From: Croceicoccus sediminis | Lineage (GTDB): Bacteria > Pseudomonadota > Alphaproteobacteria > Sphingomonadales > Sphingomonadaceae | Assembly: GCF_007570835.1 (NCBI RefSeq) | Contig: NZ_SUNC01000001.1 | Coordinates: 1,240,001-1,304,000 of the forward strand | Length of the DNA: 64,000 nt | Reading direction: 5' to 3' | Shown: piece by piece, positions 24,816 to 33,315 of the stretch | How positions within the stretch are numbered: position 1 is the first letter of the stretch | Layout: each line of letters begins with the position of its first letter | Translations under genes and position numbers: made by a program | The notes under the pieces: model-generated | What the model saw: only the letters and a program-made list of their open reading frames with translations | Told to the model about the DNA's origin: nothing | The model's database searches: none

Positions 24816-26027
24816 ATGACCATGGCAGAACAGCCGACCGCAACTGCGACCGCAACCGAACTCTCGCTGGAGGCACCCAGCCCCGTTCCCGACGTGAAGC
24901 CCGAAAAGGCCGCAGGGCTGGTCCCGGTCGAGGAAGAGACGAGGTCCAAGCTGGAGGCGAAGGTCGACCTTTTCGTCACGGACCTGATCGCGCAGGATGC
25001 CAATTCGCCCGAATTCGGCAAAAAGGTCGACCAGCTGACCAACATGGGCCGCAAGGAAATCATGGCGGCATCGTCGATGTCGAACCGTTTCCTGGACCGC
25101 CCGGTTCGCGCGATGGATGCCGACACCGGCATCGGCGCGGACCTGACCGAATTACGCCAGACGGTCGAGGATCTGGACCCCGGCCGCAAGGGCAAGCTGA
25201 CGGGGCGCAAGCTGTTCGGCATCATCCCGTTCGGCAACAAGCTGAAAGGCTATTTCGACAGCTATACCAGCGCGCAGGGCCACATTCAGGCGATCCTGGC
25301 CCGTCTTGCCAGCGGCAAGGACGAACTGTTGATGGACAATGCCGCCATCGACGTCGAACGGCAGAAGCTGTGGGACGCGATGGGCAAGCTTGAGCAGATG
25401 ATCCACATCTCCAAGACGCTCGACGGCAAGCTTGAGGACGCGGCGAACGACCTTGATGCGACCGATCCCGCCAAAGCCAAGGCGATCCGCGAATCCGCAC
25501 TGTTCTACACGCGTCAGCGCACGCAGGACCTGCTGACGCAAATGGCGGTCAGCGTTCAGGGCTACCTCGCGCTCGACCTGGTGAAGAAGAACAACGTCGA
25601 ACTGGTGAAGGGCGTGGACCGCGCCAGCACGACGACCGTGTCGGCCCTGCGCACCGCGGTCACCGTGGCGCAGGCGATGACCAACCAGAGGCTGGTCCTG
25701 GGCCAGATCACCGCGCTCAACGACACGACGGCGGGGATCATCGATTCCACCAGCACGCTGCTGCGCGACCAGACCGGCAAGATTCACGAACAGGCCGCAT
25801 CCAGCACGATCCCGCTGGAAACGCTGCAGCGCGCCTTCCAGAACATCTACGACACGATGGACACGATCGACACGTTCAAGCTGAAGGCGCTCGATTCGAT
25901 GAAACAGACGGTCGACACCCTGTCTGACGAGGTCGAACGGTCGCGCGGCTACATCGCCCGCGCCGAAGGGGCGTCCAAGGCCCAGATCGATACGCAGAAC
26001 AACCCGCTGCTGAGCCTGGATAGCTGA
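24816..26027 (+). CDS. telA: TelA-family (toxic anion resistance) protein
   Basis: A 403-residue, mostly helical soluble protein of the TelA/KlaA family. The family is linked to tellurite and other envelope stresses by genetics, but its biochemistry is unresolved. Characteristic parts are the FGNKLKGYFDSYTSAQGHI stretch, the helical DNAAIDVERQKLWDAMGKLEQ and the C-terminal AFQNIYDTMDTIDTFKLKALD. ATG codons at 24816 and 24822 are both possible. An XpaC-like gene follows after 11 bases, the usual partner of telA, so a telA-xpaC unit is well supported. Confidence 0.92.
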   Translation: MTMAEQPTATATATELSLEAPSPVPDVKPEKAAGLVPVEEETRSKLEAKVDLFVTDLIAQDANSPEFGKKVDQLTNMGRKEIMAASSMSNRFLDRPVRAMDADTGIGADLTELRQTVEDLDPGRKGKLTGRKLFGIIPFGNKLKGYFDSYTSAQGHIQAILARLASGKDELLMDNAAIDVERQKLWDAMGKLEQMIHISKTLDGKLEDAANDLDATDPAKAKAIRESALFYTRQRTQDLLTQMAVSVQGYLALDLVKKNNVELVKGVDRASTTTVSALRTAVTVAQAMTNQRLVLGQITALNDTTAGIIDSTSTLLRDQTGKIHEQAASSTIPLETLQRAFQNIYDTMDTIDTFKLKALDSMKQTVDTLSDEVERSRGYIARAEGASKAQIDTQNNPLLSLDS

Positions 26028-26038
26028 ACGCGCGACCC

Positions 26039-26884
26039 ATGGCCGACAGCACGCACGATACATCCCGCATCATGGACGGGGCCCGCACCAGCCTCGCGGT
26101 GAACCGCACCGGCGGCTATCACCGCGGGTCCATCGGCGCCGGTTCCGCGCGGCTGAAGCGGGAGCATGCGGCAAAGAAGTTCAAGCGGATCTTCTTCGCG
26201 CTGGCCGCCATCGTGATCGCGGCGATGGGCTTCGGCCTGTTCATCAGTGCGCTGGGTTTCGAAGGACTGTTCATCACCGTCCTGCTGGCGGTCATCGCCG
26301 TCTTCGTCCTGTCGAAGTTTCCCCGGATCAAGGTGCCCAAGGCGGCAACGCTGTCGCGCGGCGATCTTCAGCAGAACGTGGCGAAGACCGAACTGTGGCT
26401 GGAACACCAGCGCCCCGCCCTGCCCGCGCCCGCCGTGACGCTGGTCGACCAGATCGGCGTTCAACTCGACGGATTGGGCGTGCAGCTTCAGGGTCTGGAC
26501 GAAAACACCCCCGCCGCCGTTTCGGTCCGCAATCTCGTCACGCGCGACCTGCCAGAGGTCGTGTCCAGTTATACCAGGATACCGCGCCACTTGCGCTCAA
26601 CGGAAAGCGCGGGCAGCACGCCCGACCGGCAAGTTACCGAGAGCCTTGAGAGCATCAGCCGCGAGATCGACACCGTGACGCGCCAGCTGGCCGAAGGCGA
26701 TCTCGATGCCCTGGCCGTGCGGACCCGCTATCTCGACTACAAATATGGCAGCGCGATGGACGAAACGGCCGCCCTGCCCCCACCCGGCGCGCCCGATCCG
26801 GCGCTGCCACCGGTCAGCCCCGCGCCAAAGGCGCTGGGCGAAACAGACCCGCTTGCACCTGAATCTTCATCCAAGGAAAACTGA
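26039..26884 (+). CDS. XpaC-like (5-bromo-4-chloroindolyl phosphate hydrolysis family) membrane protein
   Basis: A 281-residue protein with a basic N-terminus, two adjacent transmembrane helices (about 49-71 and 73-92), and a helical cytosolic domain. The domain contains QQNVAKTELWLEHQRP and, near the end, ESISREIDTVTRQLAEGDLDALAVRTRYLDYKYG. This is the XpaC layout. The family name comes from a hydrolysis phenotype in Bacillus; no catalytic residues are evident. It follows telA and precedes the PHA-region protein by one base, as one operon. Confidence 0.78.
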   Translation: MADSTHDTSRIMDGARTSLAVNRTGGYHRGSIGAGSARLKREHAAKKFKRIFFALAAIVIAAMGFGLFISALGFEGLFITVLLAVIAVFVLSKFPRIKVPKAATLSRGDLQQNVAKTELWLEHQRPALPAPAVTLVDQIGVQLDGLGVQLQGLDENTPAAVSVRNLVTRDLPEVVSSYTRIPRHLRSTESAGSTPDRQVTESLESISREIDTVTRQLAEGDLDALAVRTRYLDYKYGSAMDETAALPPPGAPDPALPPVSPAPKALGETDPLAPESSSKEN

Positions 26885-26885
26885 C

Positions 26886-27182
26886 ATGCGCGTAGCCGTG
26901 CCGCACTCCCTCCCCAAGGCGGAGGTGCGCCGTCGCCTCAACGACAAACAGGATTCGATTTCCGGCTTCGTGCCGGGCGGCATGGCCGATATCGAGACCA
27001 GCTGGGCCAGCGAAGATCGCATGGTCATGACCATCCGCGCCATGGGCCAGGAACTGACCGGCAACGTCGATATCGAGGACGCGGCCGTCGTCTTCACGAT
27101 CGACCTGCCGCCTGCGCTGTCCTTCGTCGAGCCGATGATTTCCGGCGCAATCGAACAGAAGGGTCGCAAGCTGCTGAGCTAA
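26886..27182 (+). CDS. Polyhydroxyalkanoic acid system family (PHA_gran_rgn-like) protein
   Basis: A 98-residue protein. It resembles the small family found in PHA granule regions of proteobacteria: MRVAVPHSLPKAEVRRRLNDK followed by ETSWASEDRMVMTIRAMGQELTGNVDIED and a C-terminal GAIEQKGRKLL. The fold is probably a START-like or simple alpha/beta domain. No PHA synthase is nearby. It starts one base behind the XpaC-like stop and ends with a four-base tail-to-tail overlap with DUF2721. Confidence 0.75.
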   Translation: MRVAVPHSLPKAEVRRRLNDKQDSISGFVPGGMADIETSWASEDRMVMTIRAMGQELTGNVDIEDAAVVFTIDLPPALSFVEPMISGAIEQKGRKLLS

Positions 27183-27619
27183 AGGTCGCGGTCCAGTTCG
27201 AGGTAGGCCAGCGGGACGCGTAGCTGTTCCGAGGCGACCCGCGTTTCCATCAGGAACAGGACGAGGCCACCCAGCAGGAATGCGATGGCCGAGGCAAAGG
27301 AGATCGCAACCGCCGGTTCGGTCGCCGCGTGCAGGAACTGGTTCGAAAAGATCAGCACGACGGTAATCCCGATCGTAATCGCGCTGAGCACCATCGACAG
27401 CTGCGCACGCCCGATCAGGGTGGTGCGGCGGGCCAGCATGCGCAGTTCGCGTACGCTGGCGTCATGGGCCTCGCCCTCTGATTCGCGGAACGCGACCTGC
27501 ATTTCGCGGGTCCGGTCGACAACGCGCGACAGCCGCGACGCCATCATGTTGAGAATGTTGCCGATGGCGACGAGCACGAACACCGGCGCGAGCGCGAGTT
27601 GGATGGTCTGTACGATCAT
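27179..27619 (-). CDS. DUF2721-family membrane protein
   Basis: A 146-residue protein with three transmembrane helices. The N-terminal IQLALAPVFVLVAIGNILNMMASRLSRVVDR is the DUF2721 signature, followed by a charged helix RTREMQVAF, and LARRTTLIGRAQLSMVLSAI. The function is unknown. It is transcribed away from the mannose module and overlaps the end of the PHA-region gene by four bases. Confidence 0.85.
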   Translation of the reverse strand: MIVQTIQLALAPVFVLVAIGNILNMMASRLSRVVDRTREMQVAFRESEGEAHDASVRELRMLARRTTLIGRAQLSMVLSAITIGITVVLIFSNQFLHAATEPAVAISFASAIAFLLGGLVLFLMETRVASEQLRVPLAYLELDRDL

Positions 27620-27660
27620 GCGGCTCTTCTAACCGCGCCCGCGCCCCGCGAAAAGACGGA

Positions 27661-28467
27661 TCAACAGGCCCTCGTCAGCAGAGCCGTCGCGTCTTGTGCG
27701 ATTTCGACGCAGTGGATGTCGTCGGCCAGCGCACATTCGCCGACGGCAACCGGCCTGCCCGCGATCGACACACCCTCGCTGCGCGGGATGACCAGCAGTG
27801 CGCCGGGATAATCGCCTCCGATGGCAGGTTCCACCGGACCTTCCACCCTGTCGAGCAGGAAGAACGGCCCTTCGACCAGCCGCAAGGTCCCGCTTTCGGG
27901 GACGACCCGGTGAAGCGACATGTCGTAAGGCTCGCCCCTGGCGACCGCCATGCCTTCTTCAAGATGCAGTTCGCGCGGGCGACCATAGTCATAGAGGCGG
28001 TAGGTAATGTCGCTGTTCTGCTGCACCTCGATCAGGCTGACGCCTGCACCGATGGCGTGGACCGTATTGGCCGGGATGTAGAAGAAGTCGCCCGCCTTCA
28101 CCTCGTGCCAGACGAGCAAGTCCTCGATCGACCCGTCGAGCGATGCGGCGCGCATCGTTTCGGGATCGAGGTCCCTTGCAAACCCGACACCGAGCGTCGC
28201 CCCCGGTTCGGCATCGATGACGTACCAGCATTCGGACTTGCCCTGCCGGCCCATGCCCGCCGCTTCGGACTGATCGTCGTCGGGGTGAACCTGCACCGAC
28301 AGCTTCTCGCTGGTGAAGATATATTTGACGAGCAGCTCGGGCAGCGCCTCTGGCGGTTCAAACCAGATTTCGCCGATCCGCTGCCCCTCTGGCGCGGTGA
28401 ACGGCGCAGGGAGCGTGTCCTTGCCCCAGGGCTTTTCGACCGAGATCGTTGGCAGAACCATGCTCAT
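27661..28467 (-). CDS. manA: Mannose-6-phosphate isomerase, class I
   Basis: Zinc enzyme interconverting fructose-6-phosphate and mannose-6-phosphate. The 268 residues match the short class I cupin type. KPWGKD, VQVHPDD (metal-binding His), GKSECWYVIDAEPGA, FYIPANTVHAIG and IEVQQNSDITYRLYDYGR are all visible. ATG at 28467 overlaps the manC stop (ATGA), making the pair translationally coupled; an ATG three codons upstream is less likely. It supplies mannose-6-phosphate for GDP-mannose. No phosphomannomutase gene lies in this cluster. Confidence 0.93.
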   Translation of the reverse strand: MSMVLPTISVEKPWGKDTLPAPFTAPEGQRIGEIWFEPPEALPELLVKYIFTSEKLSVQVHPDDDQSEAAGMGRQGKSECWYVIDAEPGATLGVGFARDLDPETMRAASLDGSIEDLLVWHEVKAGDFFYIPANTVHAIGAGVSLIEVQQNSDITYRLYDYGRPRELHLEEGMAVARGEPYDMSLHRVVPESGTLRLVEGPFFLLDRVEGPVEPAIGGDYPGALLVIPRSEGVSIAGRPVAVGECALADDIHCVEIAQDATALLTRAC

Positions 28468-29501
28468 TGCGAACACGCACCCGACAGTTTGCCGACCTTT
28501 TGCGCCCCATCCGCGGTGGTAACGAGTATGTCATCCCCGTCGACCACGACGATCACGTCCTGAAGCCCGATGACCGATACGCGCGGACCGTCGCTATCGA
28601 CCATGACATTGTGGCAATCGACCAGTTCGACCCGCCCCTTAACGACGTTTCCGTCATCATCGCAGGCCCTCGCCTCGCGCAGCGCCTGCCAGTTGCCGAT
28701 GTCGGACCAGCCCATTGCGACAGGCACCATCGCTGCCTTTTCCGTGTTTTCCATGACGGCGTAGTCGACGCTTTCGCTCTCGATCTCGGCGAAGGCCTTG
28801 GCCTCTGGATAGAAGCGGCGACCATCGACGTGCCCCGCGCTCACCGCCAACCGCGCCTTTTGCGCGATGTTGGGACGGTATGCGGCCAGTTCGTCCATGA
28901 ACGTGCCCGCGCGAAAGGCGAAGATCCCTCCGTTCCAGCTATACCCGCCCTCGGCCAAAAAGGCTTCCGCGCGGGCGCGATCGGGCTTTTCGACGAAACG
29001 TTCGATGCGCCATGCGCTGACGCCTAGCGCGTCCCCCTGTTTCAGATAGCCAAAGCCGGTTTCGGGCGCGTCCGGCGTGATACCGAACGCGACCAGCCAA
29101 CCTTCGCCCGCCAGTTCGGCCGCGCGCGCGGCGGCCGTGTTGAAGGCCGCGCAATCGGCAATGTGATGATCGCTGGGGCACACCAGCATCACGTCATCTT
29201 CGTCCAGCCTGCACGCGGCCAGGGCAATGGCGGCGGCGGTATTGCGGGCCATGGGTTCGACGATGACGGTGCCGTCGGCTGCCTCCAGCTGCGCCTCGAC
29301 ATGGGCTAGGTGCGCGGTGCCGGTGACGACGACGGGTGGGCCGAACATGTCCGGATCGGCGCATCGTTTGAGGGTAGAAACGAACAACGGCTCTTCATCC
29401 ACCAGCGGGATGAAGGGCTTTGGCCGCGAAGCCCGCGATCTGGGCCAGAGACGGGTCCCGCTTCCGCCACAAAGGACTACGGGGACCAAATGCGATGCCA
29501 C
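28464..29501 (-). CDS. manC: Mannose-1-phosphate guanylyltransferase
   Basis: Makes GDP-mannose from GTP and mannose-1-phosphate. The 345 residues comprise the nucleotidyltransferase domain without the C-terminal isomerase domain seen in bifunctional enzymes. VVLCGGSGTRLWPRSRASRPKPF is the nucleotide-binding signature; EPMARNTAAAIALAA, FVEKPDRARAEAFL, YSWNGGIFAFRAGTF and VAMGWSDIGNW follow. It lies 4 bases behind the GH130 gene and overlaps manA. The cluster order implies that GDP-mannose is made for the adjacent glycosyltransferase. Confidence 0.95.
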   Translation of the reverse strand: MASHLVPVVLCGGSGTRLWPRSRASRPKPFIPLVDEEPLFVSTLKRCADPDMFGPPVVVTGTAHLAHVEAQLEAADGTVIVEPMARNTAAAIALAACRLDEDDVMLVCPSDHHIADCAAFNTAAARAAELAGEGWLVAFGITPDAPETGFGYLKQGDALGVSAWRIERFVEKPDRARAEAFLAEGGYSWNGGIFAFRAGTFMDELAAYRPNIAQKARLAVSAGHVDGRRFYPEAKAFAEIESESVDYAVMENTEKAAMVPVAMGWSDIGNWQALREARACDDDGNVVKGRVELVDCHNVMVDSDGPRVSVIGLQDVIVVVDGDDILVTTADGAQKVGKLSGACSQ

Positions 29502-29505
29502 TATC

Positions 29506-30843
29506 CTACTCCATAATCTTCATTATTTCGCCGACCGTAGACGTTGCGAAGCCGACCGCACTATCGGAAATCCCATAGGGCACCAAGATATTCTCACCCA
29601 TTTTCAGGGCACCGCACGTATAGACCACATTAGGGACATAACCCGACCGGTCGTCATCTTCGGCGGTAAGGACGGGCGCCTTGCTGCGGGCCAGAACTTT
29701 CGACGGATCGTCCCGGTCCAGCAGCGCGCAGCCCAGTGCATATTTGCGCATCGCGCCGACGCCATGCGTGAACAGGAGCCAGCCGTGATCGGTAAGGATC
29801 GGGCTGCCGCAATTGCCGATCTGGATGAATTCCCAGGGATATTTCGGCCCCATCAGAAGTTCGCCCTCGTCGTCCCAGCACGACAAGTCGTCGGAGCGCA
29901 GCAGGAACAGGTTCTTCCCGTCCTGCCGCCCGACCATGACGTACTGCCCGCCGATCTTTTCAGGGAACAGGGCCATACCCTTATTGCGCCCTGCCTTCCC
30001 CTGAATTGCCTCAAGCGTGAAGCTCTTGAAGTCGCGCGTGCGCATGAGTTCTGACCGGATCGAACGGCCGGAATAGGCCGTGTAGGTCCCGATCCATTCG
30101 TAATCGCCGCCGCCATGGTCGAAACGGACGAGGCGCAAGTCTTCCAGCCCGCCGGCCTGCTGTTCGGTCACCGGAAAGATCACGGTGTTCGACAGGCTGG
30201 AATCGGCGTTGCGATAGACGGTGACCGCCGTATCGCCCGCGACTTCGGCAATCGCGCTGTCGGCGGCGGTCGCAAAGCTCGATTGCGGCCAGAGATCGAA
30301 TTCGCCGCCGGGTTCGAAGATACCCTCGCGAAAGGCGATCGAAGAGATGTGCCCTTCCCCTACCGCGCGCAGCGACATGACGAAGCGGCAGGCTCCGTCC
30401 GACATGCCCGACTGGTCAGGATGCGGGACGATCGACGGGTTCATCAGGGCCGCGGCGGCATAAGTATATTCGTGGCAGAAATAGCTGCCGATCAGCTTGC
30501 GCCGCATTTCGGAAAAGCGCGAACCGTCGAAGCCGAGCACGTCCTCGACCTCGGTATAACGTTCGAGAAACATGTTCTCCGTCTGCCAGTGGCGTTCGGC
30601 GAAATCCTGCTGCACCCGGCGATATTCGATGGCCGCCTGCTCTTCGGTAAGTCCGGCGATATCCTCGATCAGCCTGGCGGCGCGATTTCCGTCCGCCGTC
30701 CGTGCCTGCCAGCCAAGATGGAACGGGCGAAGGACCACCCGCGAAGGGTCCGCATGCAGCCGCTCATCTGAAATGTGTAGCGGGCTGTCGGGGTAATCGC
30801 TGGTTCTCAATGACTTCTCCGGACGAATCGGCTCGCTGCACAT
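29506..30843 (-). CDS. GH130-family beta-mannoside phosphorylase-like enzyme
   Basis: A 445-residue protein with the five-bladed propeller family GH130, enzymes that phosphorolyse or synthesise beta-mannosides. Typical stretches are EYTYAAAALMNPSIVPHPD, GGLEDLRLVRFD, YTAYSGRSIRSELMRTRDF, NKGMALFPEKIGGQYVM, GNCGSPILTDHGWLLFTHGV and RSGYVPNVVYTCGA. The subgroup cannot be fixed by eye, so linkage (beta-1,2 or beta-1,4) is open. The ATG overlaps the GT4 gene by 80 bases. A TTG at 30810, preceded by GGAG at ideal spacing, is a plausible alternative start. Confidence 0.88.
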   Translation of the reverse strand: MCSEPIRPEKSLRTSDYPDSPLHISDERLHADPSRVVLRPFHLGWQARTADGNRAARLIEDIAGLTEEQAAIEYRRVQQDFAERHWQTENMFLERYTEVEDVLGFDGSRFSEMRRKLIGSYFCHEYTYAAAALMNPSIVPHPDQSGMSDGACRFVMSLRAVGEGHISSIAFREGIFEPGGEFDLWPQSSFATAADSAIAEVAGDTAVTVYRNADSSLSNTVIFPVTEQQAGGLEDLRLVRFDHGGGDYEWIGTYTAYSGRSIRSELMRTRDFKSFTLEAIQGKAGRNKGMALFPEKIGGQYVMVGRQDGKNLFLLRSDDLSCWDDEGELLMGPKYPWEFIQIGNCGSPILTDHGWLLFTHGVGAMRKYALGCALLDRDDPSKVLARSKAPVLTAEDDDRSGYVPNVVYTCGALKMGENILVPYGISDSAVGFATSTVGEIMKIME

Positions 30844-33127
30844 TTGCCAGCGCTACCACGGCGTAGTGGGCAAGCTGAAATGCCAAAATCGATTCCGCCC
30901 CGCAATTGCGGTTCGCCCCGCGCGGAGTGATCCCGTCGCGGCAGCGGCCAGAGGCAATGTCGGCAAGGACGACGTTGCGATCGTTGTCGCCCAGGAACCA
31001 GCGGTATGCGGTCGTGGCGTGATCGTACCAGAACCGGTCCTGCGTCGCGCGAAACGCGGTCTTCGCCGCGTCGACCGCGGCCTGTGCCTCAAGCGGCTGC
31101 TGATCGAAAGGCAGGACCTCGTGCGGCTGATGGAAACTGTCCGAACCGACCGCGCGGAAGTTGCCCTGTGCCGAAGTCTGCTGCTGCGCGATCCAGCGCA
31201 GCGACGACAGGCCAGAAGCCAGCCATTCGGGGCGGTCGAGCAGTCGGCCCGCCTCTATCAGGGCCTGAGAGAGGCGCGGATTGTCATATCCCAGAACGCA
31301 TTCGAACCAGGCCCAGTCGGGGCGGCGCGATTCGTCCAGCAGGCTGTGCAGCATGGTTCCGCCCCGCTGCAGCAGGGCGCGAGCACCGGCGTGGTCCTTT
31401 TCGCCTTCCAGCCGGCCAACCGCGCCCAGCATGGCAAAGGCGACCGCACGGGGGGAATCGATATCGGCGAAACCGGCCAGCGCCGCATCGAACAGCCCGC
31501 GAGCCCACCAGCGCATGTCCTCGGTCCGTCCGCGCGATGCGGTGTGGCCCAGGGCCCAGATCGCGCGCCCATTGGAATCGTCGGAGCCGCAGTCCTCGGA
31601 CCAGGTTCGGTCATAGGCCATGAAATTACGAAAGCGGCCTTGTGCCGGATCGAAGGCGTGCTGGACGAAGGAGGCGAACATGGCAGCATAACGGTCCGCC
31701 TCGCGCGCTTCCATCCGGCCGGTCACGTTCATCAACATCAGCGCGCGAGCATTGTCATCGAGGCAATAGCCGTGGCTGCGATCGGGTATGGTGCCGATCG
31801 CGTGCTGCATCATGCCGACATCGTCGCACATCGCGGTTACGCCGCCCATGCCGGGCACTGCGAACAGGCGCGAAGCGGCGGGGCGCCGATCGCCAAGGCA
31901 CTTTTCGACCAGCGAAGCGGCGGCATCGGCAAACCGGGGCCAGATCGTTTCACGCCCCTTGTCATAAGCGCGGCGCTGCATCGCGGCCAAGGCCTCGGGC
32001 CGGTCGAGAAGGCCGTTCACCGCCTCTGCCACCGCCTGCGACGATCCGGGTTCGAACAAGTGTCCAACCCCATCGGAAAGCAGTTCGGACGCGTGGATAT
32101 AGGGCGTGGAAACCACTGCCTTGCCCAGCGCGACCGCATAGCTGAGCGTGCCCGACGTCGATTGCTGAAGGTTTGGGTAGGGCGTGAGATAGATATCGCA
32201 CGCCTCGAGCTGGTCGAGCAACTCGGGCGTGTCGAGATAACGATCCACCCATTCGATCATGTCGGCAACGCCAAGCCGGGCCGCCAGACCCTGCAACCCT
32301 TCGCGGTAGCTTTCGCCGTGTTCGGCAACGAGATTGGGATGCGTCGCGCCGACGATGCGATAGAGGACGTCGGGATGGCGTTCGGCAATCGCAGGCAGGG
32401 CCTCGATCACCGTTTCGATCCCCTTGCCGGGGCCGAGCAGGCCGAACGTCATCAGGACGGGCCGCTCGCCAAGGCCAAGCTGCGCCTTGAACCGGTCCTG
32501 CCGCCCGAAGGGACGGTCCGGCGCGCCATGGGGAATGACCGTCAGCCGTTCCCGCCCGATACCGTACAGGCGGGCCAGCAGGTCGGCGGAATGGTGAGAC
32601 ATGACCATGACCCGCGCCGCACGCGACAGCAGGTGGGCCAGTATCTCACGCTGTTTGTCACCGGGTTCGGCCAGGACAGTGTGGAGCGTCAGGATGATCG
32701 GGGCCGCGATGCGATCGACGAAATCGCAGACCATTTCGCCGCATTCGCCGCCGAAGATGCCGTATTCGTGCTGAAGCCAGACGACATCGGCGCCGCTGTC
32801 GTTGATGGCCTGTGCCGCGCGGCGATAGTCGTCCGCATCGTCTTGCACGATCTCGCGGGCAACGCCTTCGTATTCGAGGGGGTCGCCGGCATCGACCAGT
32901 GCGTGGACATCGACCGCCAGTTCGCCATGATGATGGCCAAGCTGTTCGACCAGATCGGACGTGAATGTCGCGATGCCGCACTTGCGCGGAACATAAGTGC
33001 CGACCACGGCGACGCGGCCTGTGACGTGATCGGAAGTCTGTCCGGGAAACAATGTGACAACGTCGGCTTGGCCGGCCCCGACAGTTTCGGCAAGAACGCT
33101 TTCGAGCGGGCTGCGATCATCCGGCAT
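30764..33127 (-). CDS. Two-domain protein: GT4 glycosyltransferase plus C-terminal alpha-toroid domain
   Basis: A 787-residue protein. Residues about 38-420 form a GT-B glycosyltransferase of family 4 type: GTYVPRKCGIATFTSDLVEQL, WLQHEYGIFGGECGEMV, MTFGLLGPGKGIETVIEALP, and the donor-site part QQSTSGTLSYAVALGKAVVSTP. Residues about 440-770 form an alpha/alpha-barrel-like region with repeated helices: HGYCLDDNARALMLM, RTWSEDCGSDDSNGRAIWALGHT, and RRPDWAWFECVLGYDNPRLSQALIEAG. This second part resembles glycosidase toroids. Such GT4-toroid proteins are often paired with GH130. Product unknown; a mannoside is the natural guess from the neighbours. Confidence 0.85.
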   Translation of the reverse strand: MPDDRSPLESVLAETVGAGQADVVTLFPGQTSDHVTGRVAVVGTYVPRKCGIATFTSDLVEQLGHHHGELAVDVHALVDAGDPLEYEGVAREIVQDDADDYRRAAQAINDSGADVVWLQHEYGIFGGECGEMVCDFVDRIAAPIILTLHTVLAEPGDKQREILAHLLSRAARVMVMSHHSADLLARLYGIGRERLTVIPHGAPDRPFGRQDRFKAQLGLGERPVLMTFGLLGPGKGIETVIEALPAIAERHPDVLYRIVGATHPNLVAEHGESYREGLQGLAARLGVADMIEWVDRYLDTPELLDQLEACDIYLTPYPNLQQSTSGTLSYAVALGKAVVSTPYIHASELLSDGVGHLFEPGSSQAVAEAVNGLLDRPEALAAMQRRAYDKGRETIWPRFADAAASLVEKCLGDRRPAASRLFAVPGMGGVTAMCDDVGMMQHAIGTIPDRSHGYCLDDNARALMLMNVTGRMEAREADRYAAMFASFVQHAFDPAQGRFRNFMAYDRTWSEDCGSDDSNGRAIWALGHTASRGRTEDMRWWARGLFDAALAGFADIDSPRAVAFAMLGAVGRLEGEKDHAGARALLQRGGTMLHSLLDESRRPDWAWFECVLGYDNPRLSQALIEAGRLLDRPEWLASGLSSLRWIAQQQTSAQGNFRAVGSDSFHQPHEVLPFDQQPLEAQAAVDAAKTAFRATQDRFWYDHATTAYRWFLGDNDRNVVLADIASGRCRDGITPRGANRNCGAESILAFQLAHYAVVALANVQRADSSGEVIENQRLPRQPATHFR

Positions 33128-33315
33128 GGGCTTCCTCGCGTTATCGGGGTGTACCGGAAGGAAACCCCCGAGTGGACCGACAGTTCCTTCGCAGATGCAA
33201 AATTGTCGGCTCGGTCACGACGACTCGTAACGAGGATAACACGGGCAAGGCTATTGGAAGAAATGTTAATTTGCACTTGCGAAATAATCTCGCAAGTGCG
33301 GCGGGATGGCCGATC

